Program-made: the position numbers and the translations under genes
DNA from: Sporocytophaga sp.
GTDB lineage: Bacteria; Bacteroidota; Bacteroidia; Cytophagales; Cytophagaceae
DNA length: 64,000 nt
Assembly (NCBI RefSeq): GCF_017745095.1
Contig: NZ_JAGHZZ010000002.1
Span: 248,001 to 312,000, forward strand
Direction of reading: 5' to 3'
Shown: in pieces, positions 46,201-54,321 of the stretch
Layout of the letters: the number at the start of each line of letters is the position of its first letter
How positions within the stretch are numbered: position 1 is the stretch's first letter
The notes under the pieces: model-generated
Seen by the model: only the letters and a program-made list of their open reading frames with translations
Told to the model about the DNA's origin: nothing
Database searches by the model: none

Positions 46201-46514
46201 AAGGTGAAACAGGAGAAACAGAAGACTACTTGGTACACCTAACCAGCCACGATCGTTTGGAAGCTCCGAGTATAATTACTCCGAATAACGATGGAATGAA
46301 TGATTTTTTCGTTATTCGTGGAATCAATAACAAAGAAGAAAACAAACTGGAAATATTTGATCGTTTTGGCCAGGTGTGGTATAGCAGAAAGAGCTACGCA
46401 AACAACTGGAACGGCACAACTGATGAGGGACAGCAGCTTCAGGCCGGAACCTATTATTATGTTTTCTACAATGGAGACAGTATCATCAAAGGATTTGTTG
46501 AATTGAAATATTAA
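43281..46514 (+). CDS. T9SS type-B cargo protein with SBBP propeller, MBG-like repeats and GEVED domain
   Basis: A 1,077-residue secreted protein. I prefer the ATG at 43281 (signal MKSRFFLIILLLLTITGLKAQ) over 43263. Residues about 20-490 are SBBP beta-propeller-like repeats (GNIYVTGYFQGS, GKIFIGGAVNGSGNFDPD). Three repeats of about 80 residues follow, each with a T-Y-G-D/E-x-P-F motif and SGLPI core, as in MBG domains. Residues about 840-985 are a GEVED domain (WIDYNNNGEFDDAGEF, TEDYLVHL). The end is a type-B CTD (APSIITPNNDGMNDFF, LEIFDRFGQVWY, WNGTTDEGQQLQAGTYYYVF). Probably a T9SS-exported surface protein; ligand unknown. Confidence 0.9.
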   Translation: MKSRFFLIILLLLTITGLKAQHSKFDWGFSIYEGQGLLQQTNDFVLDTDGSIIATGYYTGSGLDFDPDNTNKFLVGRGEKDIFVAKYNQDGKLIWAFGIGSSQDDEGKSICIDKEGNIYVTGYFQGSNIDVDPGEGIHSLFGEFNIKQTFVAKYKGTDGSLIWSGVVKSSSDNMGIGISYEESGNITLTGNWISKNQLNQIDLDLNSKGYYKQSRGQTSSFISMYSGTTGEIKWGGVITGFNAECEITAHTSDSKGNIYTTGYFSQSVDFDINETVNDQKSNYGSVFLAKFSQTGTLEWINTFQNNFSDKTNMIHDLCIDNSGYITITGSLETQTDIDPSFVTNNISPKSSCNILLAQFDALGTYRWSLVIGSGAVTRGLNVTASSSGTIYLAGVFQNRLDPDPVNSNSSTLDGLATDIVMAKYSQEGKFIWAENIGGNLNDTVSAIAVNGKGKIFIGGAVNGSGNFDPDQQKQAFFSGNNGDLFIAKYDSRIEPVFTFNQLLQMTYGDKPFTLEASVNSGLPITFTSSDTSVVKFSGATANITGAGFTMLTANAGGDENYFPGSSSPRDFTVNKAQQELTFQDIPTKTYGDAPFVPDFKSSAGLPITLYSEIQSIATTSGSVITITGAGFVTISAWCDGDKNYFPSNVVYKILNVNKANQIITFEPLAERTYGEPPFNLVAKATSGLPVVFKSSNNTIATIEGSVITLVGVGTVEIIASQQGNGNYQEAVSVRQTLTIKGPVLSIYGRETVAENTLQVYSVGPLLSGHTYKWSYSDKNVIFTDSTGPSVVIGFNKSSVDGTLSCYIYDQEGIPYDTVKYALRINRGSTVILPGTSCPTSTAFEPCAGGQIDYFSLASIGNKDSGCNPTGYSDYTQSEISTKIFLGDIYSAEIHSSSYKLSSPTYYTAIWIDYNNNGEFDDAGEFLTSSFGKDSVITLQNLSISSNADFAGARRLRVRMRTTGAFTSSQGCISQGETGETEDYLVHLTSHDRLEAPSIITPNNDGMNDFFVIRGINNKEENKLEIFDRFGQVWYSRKSYANNWNGTTDEGQQLQAGTYYYVFYNGDSIIKGFVELKY

Positions 46515-46542
46515 TTTTTAAATTATTTAAATATAATTGACT

Positions 46543-47301
46543 ATGCTAACGGGAATACTTGTACCAATGCCTGAGGAAATAGAGCTGATCATTTCCAATA
46601 TGAATATAGAATCAGTGTATGAATCGGGCCGTAGAAATTTCTATAAAGGAACACTTAATGGCCATGAATGTGTGGTAGCACTTTCTCGTATTGGTAAAGT
46701 TGCCTCATCTGTAACTGCTGCAATTATGATTGAGCGTTTCGGAATAGATCGTCTTATCGTTGCAGGTGTGGCAGGCGCTATTAATACAAAATTAAAAGTC
46801 GGAGATATAGTAGTAGCAACAGAAGCAACCCAGCACGATCTTGATGCACGCCCTTTGTTTCCTCAATTTGAAGCACCTTTGCTAGATAAGGCAATATTCC
46901 CATGCCATGATTCCCTTGTCTGCTCTGCTGTTTCCTGTTGCGAAGAGTTCCTTCAGGATGATTTTCAAAAGTATATTGACAGGGAATATATCGATCAATT
47001 TTCACTTAGCAGCCCTGCTGTTTATAGTGGACAGATATGTTGCGGAGATCAGTTCATTGGTTCTGCACAACAATTGAACAAGATACAAAAGGAGTTGCCA
47101 GATGCTTTATGTGTTGAAATGGAAGGCGGTGCTGTAGGACAAATTTGTTATGAATTCAACATTCCTTATATCGTCGTAAGAACCATTTCAGATTCAGCTA
47201 ATGACCATGCTCCAATAGATTTCTCCAAATACATTGAAAATGTTGCCAAGTATTATACTCTAGGAGTAGTAAGCAAGATTCTTTCAAAGATAAATGAATA
47301 A
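46543..47301 (+). CDS. mtnN: 5'-methylthioadenosine/S-adenosylhomocysteine nucleosidase
   Basis: A 252-residue nucleosidase that removes adenine from MTA and SAH. ATG at 46543 is taken over a TTG two codons earlier. Motifs: N-terminal MLTGILVPMPEEIE, SRIGKVASSVTAA, VAGVAGAI, the substrate-binding EMEGGAVGQICYEF, and catalytic Asp in RTISDSANDHAP. Slightly longer than E. coli Pfs (232) because of an insertion after DARPLFPQFEAP. Its terminator lies directly behind it. Confidence 0.92.
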   Translation: MLTGILVPMPEEIELIISNMNIESVYESGRRNFYKGTLNGHECVVALSRIGKVASSVTAAIMIERFGIDRLIVAGVAGAINTKLKVGDIVVATEATQHDLDARPLFPQFEAPLLDKAIFPCHDSLVCSAVSCCEEFLQDDFQKYIDREYIDQFSLSSPAVYSGQICCGDQFIGSAQQLNKIQKELPDALCVEMEGGAVGQICYEFNIPYIVVRTISDSANDHAPIDFSKYIENVAKYYTLGVVSKILSKINE

Positions 47302-47303
47302 AT

Positions 47304-47333
47304 AAAGGCTGTTTAAATCATTAAACAGCCTTT
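47304..47333. terminator. bidirectional terminator
   Basis: A 13-bp perfect stem (AAAGGCTGTTTAA / TTAAACAGCCTTT) with a 4-base loop, between convergent mtnN and the cysteine-rich gene. Confidence 0.85.
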
Positions 47334-47340
47334 CATACAT

Positions 47341-47688
47341 TTACTTTTGCAAAATAGGTTCATGCAGCTCATGGCAGGCTTCTGCACAACGCAGACATTC
47401 TTCCGCGCATTCTTTGCAATGACGCATGGAAGAGTGTTTGCTGCATTCAGCAGCACACATTCTGCAGATTTCCTCACACAATAAAAGATATTGATGTGCA
47501 ATCGTAGAGTCTCTTCTTAAAAGTGCTGCTGCGGTTCTGCATATATCCGCACAGTCTCTGTCAAGCTCAACGCATTTTGTCAGCATTTTTACACTATCTT
47601 CTCTCAGGCAAGCTGTTGCACACATTTCACAGACTGCTCCGCAGTCATTTAAAATTTCTATTAAAGCAAGGTCATTTTGATTTAACAT
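47341..47688 (-). CDS. Csp-like four-helix-bundle cysteine-rich (copper storage) protein
   Basis: A 115-residue protein, start at the ATG at 47688 (MLNQNDLALIEILNDCGAVCEMC). It has 16 cysteines on amphipathic helices in C-x2-C and C-x3-C spacing (CEMCATAC, CEEICRMCAAEC, CKECAEECLRCAEAC) plus several histidines. This is the pattern of the Csp/DUF326 copper storage bundle, which binds many Cu(I) ions in its core. There is no signal peptide, so it is cytosolic (Csp3-like). No other copper gene is adjacent. Metal identity is inferred from family. Confidence 0.85.
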   Translation of the reverse strand: MLNQNDLALIEILNDCGAVCEMCATACLREDSVKMLTKCVELDRDCADICRTAAALLRRDSTIAHQYLLLCEEICRMCAAECSKHSSMRHCKECAEECLRCAEACHELHEPILQK

Positions 47689-47811
47689 ATTGTTTTTCCA
47701 TTGGTGGCTTACTAGATAAACCATCAATACTTGGTAATGTTAACTTTGCGTTAATGAGACCTTATGCGATTTATAAATTCAAAAGCATTGAAAATCCGGA
47801 TATCATAAAAA

Positions 47812-47839
47812 AAGCTCAATGCCTTTTAGCATTGAGCTT
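47812..47839 (-). terminator. rho-independent terminator
   Basis: An 11-bp stem (AAGCTCAATGC / GCATTGAGCTT) with a 6-base loop, followed on the minus strand by a T7 run. It lies 22 bases past the stop of the secreted protein gene at 47861. Confidence 0.85.
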
Positions 47840-47860
47840 AATAACTTTTATTTTATAACA

Positions 47861-48358
47861 TTATCTCCGTCTTCCCTTTCCCTTACCATTTCCATGGCCA
47901 TTCCCTTTACCTCTCCCATTTCCCTGATAATCTCCGTCTTCATTACGATCTTTATTCCCCTTGCATTTATACTTTAGATTCTTTTTCATGGCATGGAATT
48001 CAGGTGATCCAGGTTTAATGCCTAAGCCTTTAGCTATTTCCCCCCAACCATGCCCCTTATTTCCCTCATAGCATTCGATTACTTTTTCAACAGGTTTACT
48101 ACAATGACGGGAGGTCTCTAAAACTAGTAATAAATCGGATGGTTCCATTTTATAAGAAATCAGCAAATGATCTATTCGTCCTTCAGACAAACCAAAGTCA
48201 ACACTGATTTTCCTCTTAAACAAACTCAAATCAGTCTTTGAGTGAATATTAAAATCTCTTAAAGCTGCATCTATATTTGCATCTCCAGTCTGAAAACTTT
48301 GGGCATCAGCAAATTGAACTATCAAGCAAAATAAAACGAACAGTTTAAAAACTCTCAT
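47861..48358 (-). CDS. secreted hypothetical protein with Gly/Lys/Asn-rich tail
   Basis: A 165-residue protein with a signal peptide (MRVFKLFVLFCLIVQFADAQ). Residues about 25-130 are predicted helical (IDAALRDFNIHSKTDLSLFKRKISVDFGLSE...) with a Cys-Ser-Lys-Pro-Val-Glu-Lys-Val-Ile-Glu-Cys segment and GHGWGEIAKGLGIKPGSPEFHAMKKNLK. The last 25 residues are GNGRGKGNGHGNGKGKG-type, highly basic. I recognise no named family, though similar short proteins with GNGKGKG tails occur in Bacteroidota (from memory). A 10-bp inverted repeat sits directly at its start. Confidence 0.7.
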   Translation of the reverse strand: MRVFKLFVLFCLIVQFADAQSFQTGDANIDAALRDFNIHSKTDLSLFKRKISVDFGLSEGRIDHLLISYKMEPSDLLLVLETSRHCSKPVEKVIECYEGNKGHGWGEIAKGLGIKPGSPEFHAMKKNLKYKCKGNKDRNEDGDYQGNGRGKGNGHGNGKGKGRRR

Positions 48359-48391
48359 AATCGTATAAATTAATTATTGAATTATACGATT
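48359..48391 (-). promoter_or_regulatory. inverted repeat touching the start codon of the secreted protein gene
   Basis: AATCGTATAA (48359-48368) and its exact complement (48382-48391), with a 13-base spacer. The left arm directly abuts the ATG at 48358. Could be an operator, or a leader hairpin hiding the start. Confidence 0.35.
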
Positions 48392-48476
48392 ATCTTTCAA
48401 ACCGGTTTACTCACTGTAATCCAAACGCTTAGTATTAATCATTCAATAACACCGACTCAAAATTGTCCTTCTGATA

Positions 48477-50678
48477 TTAAGATCTGTTTACATCTCTTGG
48501 AAGGATTATATGAAATTCTGCTCCACCGGATTCAATATTTCGGACAGAAATACTTCCGTTAAACTTCTCAATCCCATTCTGAACAATATATAACCCTAAT
48601 CCTGACCCTTTGGAATCAGAATCTCCACGATAGAACATATCGAAAATCCTGTTTATAATATTTGAATTAATCCCACGTCCATTATCTTCAACGAATATCT
48701 CAATACCATCATCATTAGTGTCTCTCACTGTTACCTTAATCAGTAACTTCCTCAGCAGAGATTTATATTTTATGGAATTTTCAAATAGGTTCTGAAAAAT
48801 AGATACCAGTAATTCTTCATCAGAAAAAAAAGGAGCTTTAAGATTTACATTCAGCTCAAATTTAGGAAGATCATACGCCTGCTGATAAATTAGAGTATCC
48901 AGCACCTCCGGCACCAGCTTGTTGAAATCAATTTCTACAAACTCAAATACATTCCCTTTTATCCTTATTATCTTCATCAGGTTAAGCAAAGAGCTGTCAA
49001 GCTTTTTAGTACATTTTTCTATAAGTGAAAAATATTCAATAGCTTTTGCATCTGTTACTTCACCTTTAGCGACCATGGTAAGGCCAATCACAGACGCCAG
49101 CGGGCCTTTAAGATCATGAGAAGCCATGTACAAAAACTTTGAAAGCTCCTCCGCAATCTTATTAGTCTCTTCTCTACTTTTCTTTAACTCCGAAACATCT
49201 ATTACAAACCCTACACCAAGATTCTTGATGCCTTCAAGTTTAGCAGAGGCTATAAGTACTGGAACCTTGCTACCATCTCTGCGAATATATACTTTTTCAT
49301 AAGGAGTAATAAAACCGTTTTTCATAAACTCTTCCACCGCAAGTTCATCTCTCCACAAGTATTCTGTTGGAGTAAGATCCATCCAATACATTTCTTTCTC
49401 ATGAAACTGTTCCTTCGTGTATTTGATAATTTCCAGGAACTTTGCATTTACTTCCACAATCTTTTGCTGTGAATCCGCGAATGCAATTCCAATCATCTGT
49501 GTATTAAATAAGCTGCGAAACTTGGCCTCACTATTCTTTATCTCCTCTTCTGCTAACTTTTGAACCGTGATATCCTTTATTGAGATATGTGTGGATTTTC
49601 CGTCCTCCAATTCAAAATATGTAATTTCAACCTCTCCGGGAAATTCTACACCAGCCTTATCGGAAAAAATCAATTCAAACGTTGGTTCAACTTCTTCCTG
49701 ATTATCTATTTTGGTGATTCTTTCATTGATCGTTTCTACTGACTGTGGAGAAAGAAGGACAGTCGGTGATTTTCCCCTAAGCTCATCGATTGAGTCGTAT
49801 CCAAACTTCTTCAATAACGCATCATTTACAAGAGTAATCTTCCTGTCTTTTGATATCAGATTTGCTCTGTGAGATTTTTCAAAAAGCATTCTAAATCTTT
49901 CTTCAGAATTTTTTAACTCTCTTTGATAGTTAATTTTGGAAGTAATATCCGTAAATGTTCCAATATACCCCTTTACCTTTCCACAGCTATCAAATATGGG
50001 TGAACCGTGGATCATCACATTTAAAATATCGCCATTCTTCGAAATCAGCTCTCCCTCAAAAACAGAAGCAACATCAGATAACCTTGCCTGATGTTGGCTC
50101 CTCATAGCTTCAATACTCCTTTGAGTAAAGAATTGATAATATGTTTTTTCCTTTATATCATCAATAGACGAAAGATTTAACATGGCACACATACTTTTAT
50201 TGAGATATAATGTATGCCCCGTCATATCCACCTCCCAAATCCCTATATCTATTTCATCCATCATAAATTCAAACTTTTTTCCAGCAGGATTAATGGCTTC
50301 TTCAGCTTGTGTCAGATTCTTGACAAGCATAAGAACACCTGTTCCCTCATCATTATCAGCCATAAATGGAAGATAAGAGAATCTGAATACCTTGCGGGAA
50401 TTAATTGAAAATGGATTTAAATTGGCTTCTGTTAATTCTTTAGAATTACCATTTAAAGCTTCATTGATACAAATAAAATGTTCCGAATCCCTGAGAGAAG
50501 GAAAAAGATCTGTAATCAAGCACTCCAATACGTTATGCTTTGCAATACAGAAAATATCCTCTGCCTCTGAATTTATATTATAGATTCTCAAATCTGAATC
50601 CAATAAAAGGTATCCTAATTGCTCATGCCTGGCAAGCATTTCAGCCAATTGTACTGAGGCATTGTTATTTCGGATCAT
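48477..50678 (-). CDS. PAS-domain sensor histidine kinase
   Basis: A 733-residue soluble kinase. Four PAS/PAC units occupy about 1-510 (YLLLDSDLRIYNINSEAEDIF; MDEIDIGIWEVDMTG...ITSKINYQREL; FEKSHRANLISKDRKITL; FNTQMIGIAFADSQQKIVEVN...). A HisKA domain with H521 (MASHDLKGPLAS) and HATPase_c (VEDNGRGINSNII, GSGLGLYIVQNGIEKFNG) follow. No transmembrane segment and no response regulator nearby, so the partner and signal are unknown. Confidence 0.9.
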   Translation of the reverse strand: MIRNNNASVQLAEMLARHEQLGYLLLDSDLRIYNINSEAEDIFCIAKHNVLECLITDLFPSLRDSEHFICINEALNGNSKELTEANLNPFSINSRKVFRFSYLPFMADNDEGTGVLMLVKNLTQAEEAINPAGKKFEFMMDEIDIGIWEVDMTGHTLYLNKSMCAMLNLSSIDDIKEKTYYQFFTQRSIEAMRSQHQARLSDVASVFEGELISKNGDILNVMIHGSPIFDSCGKVKGYIGTFTDITSKINYQRELKNSEERFRMLFEKSHRANLISKDRKITLVNDALLKKFGYDSIDELRGKSPTVLLSPQSVETINERITKIDNQEEVEPTFELIFSDKAGVEFPGEVEITYFELEDGKSTHISIKDITVQKLAEEEIKNSEAKFRSLFNTQMIGIAFADSQQKIVEVNAKFLEIIKYTKEQFHEKEMYWMDLTPTEYLWRDELAVEEFMKNGFITPYEKVYIRRDGSKVPVLIASAKLEGIKNLGVGFVIDVSELKKSREETNKIAEELSKFLYMASHDLKGPLASVIGLTMVAKGEVTDAKAIEYFSLIEKCTKKLDSSLLNLMKIIRIKGNVFEFVEIDFNKLVPEVLDTLIYQQAYDLPKFELNVNLKAPFFSDEELLVSIFQNLFENSIKYKSLLRKLLIKVTVRDTNDDGIEIFVEDNGRGINSNIINRIFDMFYRGDSDSKGSGLGLYIVQNGIEKFNGSISVRNIESGGAEFHIILPRDVNRS

Positions 50679-50898
50679 TGAATTCTCGTATCGTTAGAGG
50701 AGTTTTAAACAGAAAAGCTTTGGAAGTATTAATACATTTCAATTTACTTTTCAACTAATGCAAATATAAACAACTGCAAATCAATAGAAAAAACACCTTA
50801 CAATTGTTAATAAGTTGTTCAAAATTAGCTATGTTAGCAAACAAAAAAAACTCTTATTTTTAAAATTAGCATTTATAATTTTCTTTTGATTTTCACAG

Positions 50899-52143
50899 AT
50901 GGATTCATTGCAGGTTCTCCAGGAAGTATTTGGGTATTCCAGTTTCAGATTTGAGCAGGAAAATGCAATCAGGAGTATATTGTCGGGAAGAGATACATTT
51001 GTCCTCATGCCTACTGGTGGTGGCAAATCCCTTTGTTATCAGGTACCTGCGTTAGTATTTAAAGGATTAACAATTGTTGTTTCTCCCTTACTTGCTCTTA
51101 TGAAAGATCAGGTAAATACGCTTAGGGCTAAGGGCGTGGAAGCTGCCTGCCTGAATTCCACGATTGGCGTAAGTGAACGATTGGATACCCTTGAGAAAAT
51201 CGAAAATCAGCAATTAAAAGTTTTATATCTGGCTCCTGAAAGGTTCTTTGGCGAAGAAAACGAACTGATGGAGTTATTGAAGTCGGTAAAAGTTTCCCTT
51301 ATAGCCGTAGATGAAGCGCATTGCATTTCCCAATGGGGACATGACTTCAGACCTGAATTTCTGCAACTAGGAGAACTTCGTAATAAATTTCCCGGAGTGC
51401 CTGTGATAGCTTTAACTGCTACAGCTGACGAACTTACAAGAAAAGACATCATTCAGCAGCTGCAACTAAGAGACCCTGAAATACTGGTGGCCGGATTTAA
51501 CCGGCCCAATATTAAATACCACGTAAGAGCAAAAAAAGACGGCTATGCCAAGCTCGTTTCTTACCTGAGACCAAGGAGGAATGAATGTGGAATCATTTAT
51601 GTTTTCTCAAGAAAATCAGCGGAAGAACTTGCTGCTAAACTTCGCCTTGAGGGATACAATGCAAGGCCTTACCACGCCGGACTTGACAAATGGGTAAGAG
51701 ATCAGAACCAGGATGCATTTATAAAGGGAGAAGTAAAAATCATTGTTGCTACCATTGCCTTTGGAATGGGAATAGACAAATCAGATGTCAGATATGTGGT
51801 ACATATGGATTTGCCTAAAAATATTGAAGGGTACTATCAGGAAACCGGAAGAGCCGGACGAGACGGTAATCCAAGTGAAGCAATACTTTTTTACAGCAGC
51901 GCAGATGTGTCAAAAATGAAACGTTATGTTGAAGTTGAAAACAACTCAGAACAAACAGCTCTTATGTTTAAGAAATTGGGTAGAATGGCAGAGTTCTGTG
52001 AGATAAATACCTGCAGAAGAAAATACCTTCTGGAATACTTCGGAGACACATACAACACCGAAAATTGCGGTTCCTGCGATGTTTGCATGAATGCAAATGA
52101 AAACCCCCAAACACAACTATTTTCGCCTTATACAGCTCAATAA
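50899..52143 (+). CDS. recQ: RecQ-family ATP-dependent DNA helicase (short form)
   Basis: A 414-residue 3'-5' helicase. Motifs: EVFGYSSFRFEQENAI, Walker A MPTGGGKSLCYQVPAL, DEAH box AVDEAHCISQWGHDFRPEF, ALTATA, and helicase-C with HAGLDKWVRDQNQDAF, ATIAFGMGIDK and QETGRAGRDG. A zinc-binding segment has cysteines in CEINTCRRKYLLEYFGD and NCGSCDVC. The protein ends there, so the winged-helix part of RQC and the HRDC domain are missing. It abuts the MtfA-like gene without a gap. Confidence 0.92.
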   Translation: MDSLQVLQEVFGYSSFRFEQENAIRSILSGRDTFVLMPTGGGKSLCYQVPALVFKGLTIVVSPLLALMKDQVNTLRAKGVEAACLNSTIGVSERLDTLEKIENQQLKVLYLAPERFFGEENELMELLKSVKVSLIAVDEAHCISQWGHDFRPEFLQLGELRNKFPGVPVIALTATADELTRKDIIQQLQLRDPEILVAGFNRPNIKYHVRAKKDGYAKLVSYLRPRRNECGIIYVFSRKSAEELAAKLRLEGYNARPYHAGLDKWVRDQNQDAFIKGEVKIIVATIAFGMGIDKSDVRYVVHMDLPKNIEGYYQETGRAGRDGNPSEAILFYSSADVSKMKRYVEVENNSEQTALMFKKLGRMAEFCEINTCRRKYLLEYFGDTYNTENCGSCDVCMNANENPQTQLFSPYTAQ

Positions 52144-52947
52144 ATGGTTCCTACTTTTTATCTGTTCCTCTTTCTTTTTCTGGTTCTTGCAATTTCGGGG
52201 ATTGTTTTTTTTATTTCTTATTGGATAAAAAGTGAGAAAAAGAAAAAGGAGAAAATTCTGAATGCGCCTTTTCCTGAAAGCTGGAAGAAATACCTGATTA
52301 AAGAAATATCATTCTATCGTGACCTTGACGAAATTCAAAAAGTAAGATATGAAAACAAGGTTAAATTATTCCTCAACGACATCAGAATTACAGGGGTTGA
52401 GGTAAAAATAACTGATGAACTCAGGCTGCTGGCTGCTTCCAGCGCTATTATTCCTATTTTCTATTTTGATGAATGGGATTATTTCAACCTGGTTGAAATT
52501 TTGATTTATAATGAAGAAGTCAACCCCAATCAGGCAAACGACCCGGAGCGTGGCGGCACTTTACTCGGACAGGTTAGACCCTTTCAAAGCAGACATGTGA
52601 TGCTTCTGTCTATGCAGTCTCTCATTCGTGGGTTCGCATACATGAATGGCAAAGACAATCTAGGCTTTCATGAATTCGCACATCTGATTGATGAGACAGA
52701 TGGATCTATTGATGGAATTCCAAAATCCATTTTGCCCCCTTCCCTAGTCAGACCCTGGACAGACCTTATGTTTAAGGAAATCGAAAAAATTAAAAAGGGT
52801 CGCTCGGATATCAATCCTTATGGAATTACTAATTCTGCTGAATTCTTCGCTGTTGTGTGCGAATACTTCCTTGAAAATCCAGATAAGTTTAAGGTTAAAC
52901 ATCCTGAACTTTATTCTATTCTAAGCACGGCTTTTAAAAGATCATGA
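52144..52947 (+). CDS. mtfA: MtfA-like zinc-dependent peptidase (M90)
   Basis: A 267-residue protein with one N-terminal membrane helix (about 5-28), absent from E. coli MtfA, followed by the M90 domain. The zinc motif is H176-E177-x-x-H180 in GFHEFAHLIDETDG; another conserved part is NSAEFFAVVCEYFLENPDKFKVKHPELY. E. coli MtfA affects the Mlc regulator and has peptidase activity; Bacteroidota lack Mlc-type PTS control, so the role here is unknown. The ATG directly follows the recQ TAA, so the two are co-transcribed. Confidence 0.88.
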   Translation: MVPTFYLFLFLFLVLAISGIVFFISYWIKSEKKKKEKILNAPFPESWKKYLIKEISFYRDLDEIQKVRYENKVKLFLNDIRITGVEVKITDELRLLAASSAIIPIFYFDEWDYFNLVEILIYNEEVNPNQANDPERGGTLLGQVRPFQSRHVMLLSMQSLIRGFAYMNGKDNLGFHEFAHLIDETDGSIDGIPKSILPPSLVRPWTDLMFKEIEKIKKGRSDINPYGITNSAEFFAVVCEYFLENPDKFKVKHPELYSILSTAFKRS

Positions 52948-53145
52948 ATATGAGTTAAATACAGATTTGTCCCCTAAAATTTATTTTTTCAAGAACACCA
53001 TCTTTGTATAATCCAAACAAAAAGTATTTCATACCGGTTATTTACACACATGGTTAATCAAGCCAGAGAGGGGTTTGATTTCCTGAATATTAAATCTGAA
53101 TAATTACAGAAGACTAAGCTCAGGAGACTCATCTCAACCTTCATA

Positions 53146-53415
53146 ATGACTAACAGAAATGATATTACTAAAATGGAAGAGAAAATTTTAATTACCGAAG
53201 CAATTGAACTGAAACCTGAAGATATATTAAGAAATCCTAAAGGAAGGGTATATAGGATTAATTCATACCATCAAAATAAAACCAGTTTCAGACTTAGCCC
53301 TTACCCAGTCGAGCAAGAGAATGAAAATCCGGTCAGCCTTATCATTACTAAAGAAGCACTGATCGCGAAAAAATGGGAACTAATAACAGAAAAAGACATC
53401 AAGCTTTCAGCCTAA
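53146..53415 (+). CDS. small hypothetical protein
   Basis: An 89-residue ORF (80 residues if it starts at the ATG at 53173, MEEKILITEAIELKPEDILRN). Mixed alpha/beta composition, no signal or membrane part, no family recognised. A strong terminator overlapping its stop codon supports that it is a real transcribed gene. Confidence 0.6.
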   Translation: MTNRNDITKMEEKILITEAIELKPEDILRNPKGRVYRINSYHQNKTSFRLSPYPVEQENENPVSLIITKEALIAKKWELITEKDIKLSA

Positions 53416-53433
53416 TGAAAGCTTGATTTTTTT
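53398..53433 (+). terminator. rho-independent terminator overlapping a stop codon
   Basis: A 12-bp perfect stem (ATCAAGCTTTCA / TGAAAGCTTGAT) whose 6-base loop contains the TAA of the small ORF, followed by TTTTTT. Confidence 0.88.
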
Positions 53434-53436
53434 CAA

Positions 53437-54261
53437 TCACTCCTTTTTCTTTTCAACGTCCTTTTTTAATTCGATCAGACTTTCCTGACTCACCCTTATC
53501 AACCCTCTCCTCGGCCTGTCCAGATCCATTATCACTAAGAGAATGGTACACACACAAAAGGAAAATATAATGGTGAAAAAGATATGTCTGTCTGCCGCTA
53601 TTCCGCAACTATAGCCGACCGCAACATTAGTTAGTACAGATATGAGAAACAATAGAAAAAATATCAGTTCGGGAACATGATTTTCCATTGCTATATACCG
53701 TTTATTGCTTACGTTGATAAGATGATTCAGAGATTCCAACACACCTGCTGCCAGATAGTCAGGAAGCCCCTTTGTAATCTCAGGTGCATAGGACCATAAT
53801 CTATTCTGAATTTTCCTGGTCTGCCTGTTGACGTTCAAAACCTTAGATTCATCAAGTCTGGGCTGATAAAACAAAAGTCGAATATCAATATATTCTCTGA
53901 GTACATTGTGCAATTTCATCCTTGTGGAATCAGGCAAAAGATCGCATCTGAAATAAGCTGTTTCCAATGCATCAGTTTCTTCTGCCATAAGAGTACGTCC
54001 ATCATCAAATCTCGCCACTGCCATAGCAAATGTAAATGCAATCATAAGTCCAAGGAGGCTTATCAAACCTACCTGAAAATTTGTAACCACATTTCGCCTC
54101 TTTTCATCGTTCACTGCAAGACTTTTAATACCCATCCTGAAACCTGCTTCAAAACCAGCAAACATTAGTATCAACACAACCAATGCTATATACCATTCGC
54201 CAATCCAGAACAGAAACATTTTAGTCAAAAGAATAAAATCATCTGGCATCATAAGCATCAC
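53437..54261 (-). CDS. bestrophin-like (DUF4239) membrane protein
   Basis: A 274-residue protein with two N-terminal TM helices (about 10-40, 62-85) and two near the C-terminus (about 195-250). Signatures: LLGLMIAFTFAMAVARFDDGRTLMAEETDALETAYFRCDLLPD and the C-terminal MDLDRPRRGLIRVSQESL. These are hallmarks of the DUF4239 bestrophin-like group. An anion-channel role is suggested only by distant bestrophin similarity. It is downstream of the LytTR regulator gene on the same strand with a 60-base gap and might be in its operon. Confidence 0.8.
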   Translation of the reverse strand: MMLMMPDDFILLTKMFLFWIGEWYIALVVLILMFAGFEAGFRMGIKSLAVNDEKRRNVVTNFQVGLISLLGLMIAFTFAMAVARFDDGRTLMAEETDALETAYFRCDLLPDSTRMKLHNVLREYIDIRLLFYQPRLDESKVLNVNRQTRKIQNRLWSYAPEITKGLPDYLAAGVLESLNHLINVSNKRYIAMENHVPELIFFLLFLISVLTNVAVGYSCGIAADRHIFFTIIFSFCVCTILLVIMDLDRPRRGLIRVSQESLIELKKDVEKKKE

Positions 54262-54321
54262 AATTACATCAATGAATACTCATTGTATTTACTGATGTTT
54301 AAAAGAGACTGATAAAACAGA

